Source of the DNA: Branchiostoma floridae
Taxonomy: Eukaryota; Chordata; Leptocardii; Amphioxiformes; Branchiostomatidae
Direction of reading: 5' to 3'
Assembly: GCF_000003815.2 (NCBI RefSeq)
Contig: NC_049995.1
Location: forward strand, 13,859,504-13,914,092
DNA: 54,589 bases
Positions 33,815-44,578 of this stretch are shown one piece after another. Under the pieces are notes generated by a model. It saw only the letters and a program-made list of their open reading frames with translations, did not search any database and was not told the DNA's origin. The translations under genes were made by a program, and so were the position numbers. How positions within the stretch are numbered: the first letter of the stretch is position 1; every line of letters begins with the position of its first letter.

Positions 33815-34014
33815 AATCATAGCACAGATTTAAAACGCCAGTGGGAGTCGAATACTACATTAAACAGATTACTTTGTGAGAACTTGTGAATGGACCATGC
33901 TCAAAACAATGGTCCATTTCACTACAAACTTAATCAGGTTCAGGTCTGGACCTGGACCTGATCCTCTGGACTTGAACCGGACCTGCATTTTCTGTACCGG
34001 TACCCAGCCCTAGT
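33815..34014. mobile_element. TACCGGTAC-type element, fragment 3
   Basis: Same order of blocks as 10690-10872: AAACGCCAGTGGGAGTCGAA, CAGATTACTTTGTGA, GGACCATG...CAATGGTCC, TCAGGTCTGGACCTGGACCT, and the end TGTACCGGTACCCAGCCCTA. Confidence 0.6.
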
Positions 34015-35500
34015 TGTTATTACAACAAATGTAGTTATACCAAGTAGTGATTCAGACCATCAGATTTTTGTCCCATTGGTTTGCGGCTGCATGCCGCATG
34101 GTTTATATTATGCAAACTCGTTTGCAGTGACTTTTGCAGTGTACTTATGCAAATGAGTTGACTGTTGCTGACCTCAGAGTGCGAAAGGCAAACTCGCAAA
34201 GTGCTGTGCACCTCTGGCACATGTACAGTGCGGGGATCGTGTTTTACATCATTGTGCTTCGTGGCCACGCAAGTCACCCCGCGTGATGAGGCGATTGCCC
34301 TGTGGGGTTTTGCGTGTTGTCTTGCATGGCACATGCTGACAACAATCGTGCGTGACAACACGCAAGGTCTAAAAACGTGGTACGAGACCTTCCAGTTCAG
34401 CCCTTCCTGAACTTTGCTGAGAAAGCGTGCGTCTTTAACGTCCTTTGGGGCGAACTGTTGCGTCAGTAGGAAACCGCTTTAGATACTACATTTTACACAA
34501 CGATTGTGCAGCGCAAAAAGAGAAAATTTAATAATGCAACAAAGTAACGGCATGTATGTGGCGGCATCCTTACACTAAGTGGCAGTAAATCTGAGTTTAA
34601 AAAGAACGTTTTCCAAAATAGGTCAGAAAACCTGCTCCAGTCATTTCATTTCACATTCATTTTAATTTCCGTTTCTTTTCAATTATGCCATTTCATTTTC
34701 TCACTCCAGTAAGAGGATGGTTTGGGACCACTTTAATTTGATCACACAGCGAGGGAACTGGAACTGCAGTGTGAAGTAGAACCAGTCAGTATAGGATTAT
34801 AGTGACTTTGTTCATCAAGTGATTTGCCTTTTGCCATCCCTGGGAAAATATTCACTGAGGTTTCAGATGCAAGTCATGGTAATTTCCATCTGACCTTTGG
34901 CCAACTCTAAGGATGCTTAGAATTCGCCACATTGGCTTCCTTGCACAGTATTCTGCTGCTTTCTGTCAGTGTTGATCGATCTGATCAAGAGGCATTTTCT
35001 AAGCTTGCACGTGCAGAAAAAGTTCTGTTCTGAAGTAACTTTAAGTTGATTTTCAGTTTAGCCTGAAAAGGTGACTTTGGGGCATCTTGACATTGCCATA
35101 ATCATCATCACCATCATCACAGACATCATCATCATCATCATCATCACTGATTCTTTACATTTAAAGCAGGATCTCCAAATAAAAGACCTTGACCTGTCGA
35201 GTCAGCTTACAGATGTACCGTGTGGCCAAGACCGTCATTCTTTATAGGACAGTTTAATCAATGCTTCAGATTGCTCAATAGTTCAAAAATCAAAATTGAA
35301 AAAAGAGCTGTAGGATACTCTTTATTTCTCTGCCAATTTCTGATTTAACTTTTCTAATAGATGGTTTTGTGTAACGATGGGCCATGTGTGTCCAGTTAGC
35401 CCACGACATCTGCTATGAATTAGAACCAATAAAGGAGGGCACCCAGATATCCCCAGATGAGTCTCACGCAGGACATGACTCAGAGTGGACCTTCTTCATA
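34015..35500. other. Gene-free stretch
   Basis: A GC-richer part (34160-34400) has short opposing open frames without motifs. An ATC/CAT microsatellite lies at 35097-35147. No exon-like frame with splice borders was found. Confidence 0.5.
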
Positions 35501-36544
35501 GAGCTAGACGTTCCTTCATATCTGATAAGAGTTCAATAAAGGGACAGACCACAGTCTGTCCACTATCAGTTCTGACCAGGCAACCAGAGAGTGAACGTCT
35601 CATCTTATTCTAACTCTAACATTTGTATAGGAATGCCCTGTTTTCCTTGCATCACTGACAGACCTTCAGGGGTGGAATTGTGACTAGCTGTCTGGCTGGT
35701 CTAGGGGTCAGGCCACGTGCCCGTGTGGCTGCGGGCCAAGGAGGTTCAAAACCCCCTTGGCCTGACCCCCTTCCGCCGAAGCCGCCACAATCCAACCCCC
35801 AAAAGGTCTGTCAGTGACTACTAATAAAAGCAGACCAACCTACATCCAACATGTTTAGATTAGGATGTTTAGATTCATGATTATTTGATAGGTGGTACGG
35901 CTTTGTGAGAACAGCTGTTTACGCAGTCACCGACAGCCCTTCGAGGATGGAAATGTGATGGCAGTCTGGCTGGTCCCAGGGTCCAGGCCTGGGCACAAGG
36001 TCTTACTAAGGTGGTCGGAAAAGAGCTAGACGTTCCTTCATATCTGATAAGAGTTCAATAAAGGGACAGACCACAGTCTGTCCACTATCAGTTCTGACCA
36101 GGCAACCAGAGAGTGAACGTCTCATCTTATTCTAACTCTAACATTTGTATAGGAATGCCCTGTTTTCCTTGCATCACTGACAGACCTTCAGGGGTGGAAT
36201 TGTGACTAGCTGTCTGGCTGGTCTAGGGGTCAGGCCACGTGCCCGTGTGGCTGCGGGCCAAGGAGGTTCAAAACCCCCTTGGCCTGACCCCCTTCCGCCG
36301 AAGCCGCCACAATCCAACCCCCAAAAGGTCTGTCAGTGACTACTAATAAAAGCAGACCAACCTACATCCAACATGTTTAGATTAGGATGTTTAGATTCAT
36401 GATTATTTGATAGGTGGTACGGCTTTGTGAGAACAGCTGTTTACGCAGTCACCGACAGCCCTTCGAGGATGGAAATGTGATGGCAGTCTGGCTGGTCCCA
36501 GGGTCCAGGCCTGGGCACAAGGTCTTACTAAGGTGGTCGGAAAA
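35501..36544. repeat. 522-bp tandem duplication, apparently perfect
   Basis: 35501-36022 and 36023-36544 look identical on base-by-base reading. Each copy includes an inverted-repeat piece (CACTGACAGACCTT... paired with AAGGTCTGTCAGTG, about 35653-35817 in copy 1). Each ends at ...GGTGGTCGGAAAA, the centre of another palindrome. Identity implies a recent event or an assembly duplication. Confidence 0.92.
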
Positions 36545-36650
36545 GACCACCTTAGTCGGACCCCATCCAGCCAGACTGCCGCATTCCACCCCCAAGAGAC
36601 TGTCAGTGACTAGGTTAAGACATGCATTCTCACCAAGCCGTACCACCTAA
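36411..36650. mobile_element. Foldback element with TAGGTGGTACGGCTTTGTGA arms
   Basis: TAGGTGGTACGGCTTTGTGA at the left pairs with the reverse form ending CCAAGCCGTACCACCTA at the right. AGTCACCGACAG / CTGTCAGTGACT and GGCAGTCTGGCTGG / CCAGCCAGACTGCC pair inside, with an apex CTAAGGTGGTC-GGAAAA-GACCACCTTAG. The left half is also present at 35889-36022, where the right half is missing. Confidence 0.8.
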
Positions 36651-39240
36651 TTGATCTATTCTGTTCTTTTATGTATGATAGTCTGGACCTTACCAATCTG
36701 GACCTTACCATTAACTAGATCTTATTAAAGGAATTATTCCTACATTTCAAACGGCAGCAAATCTATCCATTACAATTTTTTCTATTCATTGTAGTTGTAA
36801 TAGAAACAAACACGTAGAAATGCATTTCAGTACTCTTTTGCTGTAGCAACTAGATGTTCAAAAAGTACTTTAATTTGATATCCCTACAAAACAAATTGTT
36901 ATGTAACAATGTATAATTTTATTCATTGCAGTGGTAGAGAGTAATAAAATGTCCTATGCACTCAGCCACTTGTGTATTTGTCATTTTCTGCCTTGCGATA
37001 TCCTTGTGATAAAAAGTTATAAGATTAAGAGCTGTCCTTGGCTTTCAAAATGTATATTCATCTTAAATTTACAGAATGAAGACAATTTCAAACTGCAAGA
37101 AAGTGGACACTGTAGAGGGCTTTTCAGATTGACTTACAGAAGTGTACATAGTCTAGTAACATGAAATGGCTGCAGTATCACTTCATAAGATGACGTACTT
37201 TGTAACAACATGATCAGACTTATAACTTTCACTACTTTTTTGCAGAAGTTTTATCATCAGTATCGTTGTCTAAACAAGACAGTCCTTCTGTCTGTAACAT
37301 TGAACCCTCTGGGCTAAGAACTTCAAGCTGGACTAAACTTCAAGCAAGAACTCTGGGCACTGCAGAGCGATTAGCACATTCTAGATAGATTTGATAGAAA
37401 ACCTACTACTAGTACTATTCCATGAAAATTAATGATAAAACAGCCTGCAATTTCATTCTTTTCATCAGTTTGTGCATAAATCATTGCACCCTCTAGATAT
37501 GGACACTAGAACACTTATAGGACACTGGAGAACAATTGGTGCATTACAAATCTGACTATTAGTAACCATTTTACAGAAAATCTAGCTCTCTCAGTATAGA
37601 AACTTAATTGTTGAAGTTGCATCATCATTCTTGTCGTTTAGAAAAGAAATTTCTTTTGTCTGGCAATATATTGCATTCTCTGCACTTAGAGAAATTAAAC
37701 TTCAAGCAAGAACATTGGGCACTGTAGAGCACTGATTCTAATTGATATACACCCTAACAGAAAACCTACTTCTAAGTAGTACAGCCTGCAATTTCAGGCC
37801 ATTTCATACAATTTCAGTCTTCTAGTCTACCAGTAATCATTGTATCCTCTATATCTGGACTAAGAACTTAAAAATCAAATCAAATCAAACTTTATTTAAT
37901 CGAACTTGGCAGTCAAAAATTCTTGGCAGTAAAAAGAACTCAGTCTGGACATTGTAGAATAATTGATGCATTTCAAAGGACAGAAAACCCACTTTCAGTC
38001 TAGCTACATGAAGCGCATTTTCACGCAAATTCTATCTCATTGGTCTGAGAGTACTGTGTTCTTTGTGCTATATATAGTAGTCCCATGACAATGTCAGATT
38101 AGAACTTCCACAAAAGCGAGATGCTTTTTTGTTGAAGTTTCAACATCATCATCCTCATTGTCGTCATTTGAACAGCAAAGTTTAACATATAGAACAGGCC
38201 ATTTCAATGCACATCAAGCCTGAGAAAGGGGAGAAGAAATCTCAATATTCTGACAGTGTATCTTAGAGTAGGCTGAAAGCATCCTTGACATGAACATTAA
38301 GCACTCAGATAATATGACAGCTAACCAGGGTCATCAAAAAGTTTGCAGTTGATGATATCTCAAGTATGAGAAAAAAGACTCTTTTAATTATGATTTGTGC
38401 TGTGTCCATTGTGATTGAAAAGCTAACAGCTCTTTGAAGAAATTGAGGCTAAAAACTGGTGTTAATTAGCCTGATTAAATCTCACTTATAGCAGCCCTGG
38501 ACAGCAGAGTTTGCGTTACACAGACTAGGTGTTAAACTGCTACTTACAGACTGTAAGGAGCACAATCTTAGGCTATAGGGCGGGTCTCAGGAAATGCTCA
38601 ATGTAATTGACCCTCCTGAAACACTCTCAAGTTGAATCTGCAATGGTGACACAAGTGCTTTAGCCCAGTTCACCTCACACAGCCACACTTATAAAGATAC
38701 AGGCACACAAACACTCACACAACTTTGCTTGAAGACCAACCATTTTAGTGTGTCCTCAATTTCAACACCAACAAAGCAAAATTAAGTACATTTGTACTTG
38801 CACCATTTTTCTAACCTAAAACTGCACTAATGGACTAGTCGGCAGAACTATCCTGGTCTCCAAGACCTCGCGAGAGGGTAGGCCACCGCAGAACTTCATG
38901 TTTTGTGGCGTGGCACACCTACCGCCCCCACGTGCCTGAAGTGAGCCTGTCCAGGGTCCTGGATACCTCACCCCTACCAATACATGAGCTGCCGACTGCT
39001 AACTTAGCTATGAGGACACACTTCCTATATTTGGGATGATTGCAAAGTGGAAGAAGTTGCGTTCAGTCCACACGACATTCTTAAAAGTCCCCTGAACACA
39101 ATTTAACAGGTCAGCTTGCGCCGCAAAAGTCCAACACCCTTTTTACGACTTATTCCAGGCTTTCCGTGTGCACATTGAAGTTAGTTCTCAACCTGAAGCC
39201 TTTACTGTGAGATACATGATAACTTTTGTAAAGAAGTGCA
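36651..39240. other. Gene-free stretch with diverged tandem repeats
   Basis: At 37240-38200 phrases such as ACTTCAAGCAAGAAC, GGGCACTGTAGAGC, GAAAACCTACT and GTTGAAGTT...CATCATC recur at about 0.37-0.52 kb. A GC-richer patch at 38860-39000 is unidentified. AATCAAATCAAACTTTATTT at 37875 looks like a retroelement tail. No coding exon seen. Confidence 0.5.
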
Positions 39241-39549
39241 AGTGTACTTGACAATTTTTTTTTTTATAATTTTTTTTTTTTGATAACCATAAGATGACCA
39301 GTTTGGATGACAATTTTTGCAAGTACACAGATAAGATTCTTGGGAGACAACTTTTTCAAGGTCATTAAATTTTTTGTTCTCCTGGACTTAAGTGCAGGAT
39401 ATCTATGGTCTTCTATTTTGCGAAGACCAGGTCTTCTATTTTGCGAAGACCATTTATTTATCAAAATAGTCTATAGTACAATCATACTCTCCCAATCTGT
39501 GTAGAGTTTTGTAGGTCATCCAGATTGGTCAGATACTGCATTGGGACTT

Positions 39550-39655
39550 TTTTTTAGGCCCATTCCCGCCTTGATAAGGTTTCAGGGGGCCTATTTTTTT
39601 AGGGGGCCCATTCCCGCCTTGATAAGGTTTCAGGGGGCCTATTCCCTGTTACCAC
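39550..39655. repeat. Two tandem copies of an AGGGGGCCCATTCCCGCC motif, left border of the 103-bp array
   Basis: GGCCCATTCCCGCCTTGATA / AGGTTTCAGGGGGCCTATT occurs twice in tandem here, and a diverged copy in the same orientation lies at 41063-41118, beyond the array. Confidence 0.7.
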
Positions 39656-39819
39656 ATCCCACGGTTTGGCAATGACATCACTTGACTGGAGGTTTGTCTT
39701 GGTGCCGTAAGATTGTAATCCTCCAGAATCAGTTGTTTGGAATCATCTCCAAAACCAGCTGTCTGTCGCCCAGTCAGAATCACAAGGCTTTTTTTTTGGA
39801 TGAAGCTGGATGGTCTCTG

Positions 39820-40840
39820 ATGTGTGATGACATTGGAGATGGTCGTACTGCACAATCAGCAGCAGATATACACGCCTCATCGTGTTTTTTTTTCAGATGA
39901 AGCTGGATGGTCTCTGATGTAAGATGACATTGGACATGGTTCGTACGGCACAATCAGCAGCAGATATACACGCCTCATCGTTGTTTTTTTTTTTTCAGAT
40001 GAAGCTGGATGGCCTCTGATGCGCGATGACATTGGAGATGGTTCATACGGCACAATCAGCAGCAGATACACGTGCCCCACCAGAAAGGCAGTATTTACGA
40101 AGGCGTTACTGCGATGGTCCTTGATGCGTGACGACATTGGAGATGGTCGTATGGCACAATCAGCAGCAGATACACATGCCCGGCCAGAAAGTCTGAATCA
40201 CAAGGCGTTACTTCGATGGTCTTTGTTGCGCGATGACATTGGAGATGGTAGTACGGAACAATCAGCAGCAGATACACACGCCCGGCCAGAAAGTCTGAAT
40301 CACAAGGTGTTACTGCGATGGTCCTTGATGTGCAATGACATGATTTGAGATGGTCGTACTGGACAATCAGCAGCAGATATACAAGCCCCGCCAGGTAGGC
40401 AGAATCTACGAAGGCATTACTGCGATGGTCCTTGATACACGATGACATTGGAAATGGTTGTATGGGACAATCAGCAGCAGATAAACACGCCAGGCCAGAA
40501 AGTCTGAATCACAAGGCGTTACTTCGATGGTCCTTGATGTGCGAGGACATTGGAGATGGTAGTACGGCACAATCAGCAGCAGATACACACGCCCGCCCAG
40601 AAAGTCTGAAGCACAAGGCGTTACTGCGATGGTCCTTGATGCGCGATGACATTGGAGATGGTAGTACGGCACAATCAGCAGCAGATACACACGCCCGCCC
40701 AGAATGTCTGAATGACAAGGCATTACTGCGATAGTCCTTGATGGTCCTTGATGCATGATGACATTGGAGATGGTAGTACGGAACAATCAGCAGCAGATAC
40801 ACACGCCCGCTCAGAATGTCTGAATCCCAAGTCCATGTCG
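39820..40840. repeat. About 103-bp minisatellite, 10 copies, with a partly conserved 34-codon frame
   Basis: The core GATGACATTGGAGATGGT recurs at about 39828, 39922, 40026, 40131, 40234, 40336, 40441, 40545, 40648 and 40757. The later units are 102-105 bp. Plus-strand frames at 40019-40348 and 40432-40734 repeat DDIGDGSTAQSAADTHARPE; a minus-strand frame is equally open. The first two units carry poly-T insertions and break the frame. Coding is unproven. Confidence 0.88.
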
Positions 40841-41116
40841 ACTACGTACTGCAGCTTCTTCACTGTTCATTCATGTTGCTGCAGACACAATCTGTTGAGT
40901 AGTCTGAACTTCAGGTTTGAGAGCTCAACAATATTCCGTCTTGCCTCACTCTTGACGTATAGGACGGAATCAATAGCATCACGGCAGATGTTTCTCTGAT
41001 GGTCAATCAGCTGCTCTCATGGATGGATTCATGTACCAAAACCTGGGATGTGGCCATTTTTTTTCATTTCTAGGGGGCCCATTCCTGCCTCTTTGAGGTT
41101 TCAGGGGGCCTATTCC

Positions 41117-41340
41117 CTTTTTTTTGTTTTTGTTTTTTTTTGTTTTCTTTTTTGCTTGTTTTCTTTTTTGTTTGTTTTCTTTTTTATTTGTTTTCTTTTT
41201 TGTTTGTTTTCTTTTGTTTGTTTTCTTTTTTTTGTTTTCTTTTTTGTTTTCTTTTTTTGTTTGTTTTCTTTTTTTGTTTGTTTTCTTTTTTTCTTCTTTT
41301 TTTGTTGTCTTTTTTTGTTTGTTTTCTTTTTTTTTGGTCC
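41117..41340. repeat. T-rich TTTTCTTTTTTGTTTG tract
   Basis: Irregular (T)nG/(T)nC repeats. The long phenylalanine-rich and lysine-rich frames on the two strands are artefacts. Confidence 0.9.
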
Positions 41341-41639
41341 CTTGCAGCATGGTTATGTGTATGTGTATGTGTAATGCTATGTGTATGCGTGTATGCATGT
41401 ATGCAATTACCAATACATGAATCACCACAGGAAGTTCAGCTTCTCAAGCTTCAGGTTGAGAACTTACCTTCAAGGTTCACAAGGGAAACCGGGAATAAAT
41501 CATAAACAGCGCGCTGAACTTCTGCAACGCGGGCCAACCCGATAAATCATGTACAAAGCACTTCGGAGAACATAGCGTGGACTTATAACAACTTCATCCA
41601 CTCAACATCCCAAAGCTAATAGTAATCGGTATAATTTGG

Positions 41640-41835
41640 AGGCTATCAACGCCTGCTTTCCCTGCTTAGCACCGACAGCAAGGGTATGGTAGTTGAACAC
41701 ACATCACTACCAGCGGACTAGCCCCCATGTTGTGTAAGTGACTGCACAAGAGTTGTGCGGCCTGGGGCTACAGAAATGGAGATTGGCGCCACTCTATAAT
41801 GCAGGAAGGACTTTAAAGTCTAACTCCCGTGAAAT
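41640..41835 (+). mobile_element. SINE-like repeat, copy B
   Basis: Same ordered blocks as 21280-21490 (CTGCTTTCCCTGCTTAGCAC, AGTGACTGCACAAGAGTTGT, GGGGCTACAGAAATGGAGAT, GGAAGGACTTT). It is less diverged at the head; a CA microsatellite follows at 41840-41862. Confidence 0.5.
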
Positions 41836-42214
41836 AAACACACACACACACCACACACACACGTCAGGTGAAAGAGCACATTAGCACTTATTAGCTCAAG
41901 TTGCATCACCATTACCATATAAACCCCACCCCCATTGGACTTGTATAATCCATGGCCAGTAGGATGCCCAATCATGTTGATGAATGAATAAGGGGGTGAC
42001 TGTTTCTGATGACAATGTTTTCATCATTTCTGCATAATACCTGATGCCAAAGTATTAAATATCTTTGTTTCTTATGCTTCAGTGAACGAGAGCATGCAAG
42101 ACTCACTGTTGGGAAATTCAAAGTTCAATGCAGAAAGTGGACTGTTATGGAGGTATATTGACATCAGCAATTTGGGTACTTATATAAGATAGACCTACAT
42201 TAAGTCATGGACTT

Positions 42215-42302
42215 GAATGAGATACTCATGGGCTAATCTGCAAAGCCACTATACAACTCGACGTATAGTGGCTTTGCAGATTAGCCCATGAGTATCTCAT
42301 TC
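42215..42302. repeat. Perfect inverted repeat, 40-bp arms, 8-bp loop
   Basis: The left arm (42215-42254) starts GAATGAGATACTCATGGGCT and ends CCACTATAC. The right arm (42263-42302) is its exact reverse complement. The loop is AACTCGAC. No mismatch in 40 pairs. No open frame or matching element elsewhere in the window. Confidence 0.95.
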
Positions 42303-42429
42303 GACTGTGTTATGACCCAAGAATGTAGCCATTCAGCACCTTGTCCTCAAACTTCACTGGCAAAGGTCAGAGTGTCAACAGAATCTGTCAGACAAACATC
42401 GGTTCGTAACAAGACTGCCTAATCACTGT

Positions 42430-42720
42430 GATGCCAGTAAAGTTTAACAGCCTTGTGTCACTGTCACTGGGACTGAACCTAAACTATGATTTAAGGAGCT
42501 GCCCAGGGAGGAAAAACTCTGGTACGCACTGGGTAAAATGGCTGTTACATTGTATCAGAGAATGGACAGGCATGACACTAAGTTAAGAAGAAGAAAAAAT
42601 TGTGGAGAAAACTACATAAATGTCCCTGTCACTGAGACTGAACCAAAATTATGATGCAAGGAGCTGCCCAGAGTTAGGAAAAATTTGGTAAGCATTGGGT
42701 AAAATGGTATACCTGCATTG
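42430..42720. repeat. Diverged tandem pair, period about 170 bp
   Basis: CACTGTCACTGGGACTGAAC...AAGGAGCTGCCCAG...CACTGGGTAAAATGG recurs as CACTGAGACTGAACC...AAGGAGCTGCCCAG...CATTGGGTAAAATGG. Confidence 0.65.
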
Positions 42721-43415
42721 CATACCACATAGCTTTGCTGCACTAAGATACCCCTATGGCCTATGCTGTGAAGAAATCCTAGTGAGAACACAGAGGATAA
42801 TACTGTTACACTGTATCAGAGAAGTTAAGAAGAAGAAAAAACTGAGAAGTGCAGAGAAAACTACACAAAGTAGTTGCCACATTTTCTGTGGTGCCCTGAA
42901 GGCAAATGCTAATCATAGTTAAGGGATCATATTGTCTAGAAATCTCCCCTTTTTCTATGGGCTTGATGGCATAATAGATGGCACTGAGTGTTTTTGGTTT
43001 CTGATCTTTTAAACAAAAAGAGCTTTGGAACTTTCTGGAATTCCAGTCATGACTTAAATGTATGCCGTCTGTCATTAACAAACGAAAATAAATCGGGCTG
43101 TCCTGATTAATCATAATAGCTCACAGTGTCAATAAGAAAATTTCATTAAACTAGAGTAGCTGCAGTTTAGGCAAGGAGTTGTCAATTGGTCTAGTTAGGT
43201 TCTCACCAAGTCATATTTATCTGATGACTCAACAAGACATCAGGAAGAAAAAAAAAACTGGAAGAGAACCTAGCACCCGATTCACAGCTTTTCTGTTAAT
43301 TCTGAAATGCACCAATTGCTCTACAGTGTCCTCCAAAAATTCTTCGAACTTCATCAGAATCCTAAAGCTTAAAGAATTGGCACTTGATAATCTAATGATG
43401 CATCTGGACCCAGTT

Positions 43416-43807
43416 TAGCCTGGGTACCATCCGGAAAGCAGTTTGCTCTGGCGTTCTAGCTCTGATATTCATTATATACTATATACAGTGACGCTTCTGT
43501 GTTTTCGTCTGGGAACGCGGACCATCTTAACGTCTGGAATCGTCCAAATTTTGGACGCAAGCGCTGATTGGTCCCTACATATGAGCAAATTATGGAATGG
43601 ATTCAAGCTCTCTTTCAAACTAGTGTTCCAACACCGGACAAACCCTCCGTCCGCTTGTGGGCCTGTTGTCGTAGAACGAGTGCTCTAGAACGTATTCCTT
43701 GATTCGCTCATCAACTGACGTTAGCACCAAACGGTTTGAATGTGCAGGTCTCCAGACGGATAGCAAAAGTGAAGGAGCGAACTACTTTCCGGATGGTACC
43801 CAGGCTA
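43416..43807. mobile_element. 392-bp MITE with TAGCCTGGGTACCATCCGGA termini and 9-bp target duplication
   Basis: Terminal inverted repeats of about 33 bp (two mismatches) begin TAGCCTGGGTACCATCCGGA. The identical 9-mer GACCCAGTT flanks both ends (43407-43415 and 43808-43816). A 9-bp duplication is typical of Mutator-like elements. No transposase. Confidence 0.88.
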
Positions 43808-44019
43808 GACCCAGTTAACATTTACTTGGAAATCCAGCACCCATAGAACTACATATTTGCCTACTATACGCATTTGGGAAATACTTAATAGCATTCTTGA
43901 AAGAGGGAGGGCAGTTTAAGACATAATTTCATGTTCAGGAAGACAAAATACTAGGATCATACCAAGTTATATAATATTATATGTATGCAGTGAAGGGAAT
44001 TCTTTTTCTTGTTATAAAT

Positions 44020-44390
44020 GCACCATGCTCTCCAGTGTCCTACAAATCTTCAAACTTTCAAGTATCTATTCCAAACTGTTTATAATCATTTTCATTATGC
44101 CATTGAAACACCTATCTGCAATACAATGTATACCAGGTTTCATTTGCCTAAGTGTACCAAATCTTGTACAATGTCATGTACACAATGTACTAGCACTTGA
44201 ATCAAGATTATCTTTTCTGTTAATTTTGAAATGAACCATGCTCTTCAGTGTCCAAAAAATCTTCAAACTTCAAATATCTATTCCAAATTGTCACTTTATA
44301 ATCATTTTCATTACGTCATTGAAACACCTGTCTGCAGTATAAGTATACCAGGTTTCATTTGCTTAAGTGTACTAAATTTTGTAAGTAATT
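44020..44390. repeat. Diverged tandem pair, period about 212 bp
   Basis: ACCATGCTCTCCAGTGTCC...AATCTTCAAACTT...ATCATTTTCATTA...CAGGTTTCATTTGC recurs from about 44027 to 44238. A weaker third copy follows the MITE near 44700-44820, and a partial one precedes at 43310. Confidence 0.7.
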
Positions 44391-44578
44391 TATGCAGAAA
44401 TGTTCACGGTGGTTCTATGTTTAGCGGTTTTCGCGATGACCACTTCATCGCGAACTTAAAACCACCGCGATATATTTCTATCATGGGACTGCAGTCTGTA
44501 GCGATACCGCAAACTTAAAACACTCCATTTTCCCGCTGACGCGAAAGTTAATCCCCACGAACTTAAATGCATTTACAG
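44390..44578. mobile_element. ACTGTAAATGCA-ended MITE, copy 4 (inverted)
   Basis: Reads TGCAGAAATGTTCACGGTGG ... CGAACTTAAATGCATTTACAG, the reverse orientation of the copies at 9744 and 12841. The left terminal bases are degenerate. Confidence 0.7.

Noticed and set aside
34035-34410. 108-codon minus and 81-codon plus frames
   Set aside because: They overlap each other in a GC-richer stretch, have no motifs or splice borders, and look like chance.
41003-41505. Long lysine-rich (minus) and phenylalanine-rich (plus) open frames
   Set aside because: Translations of a poly-T/TTTG low-complexity tract.
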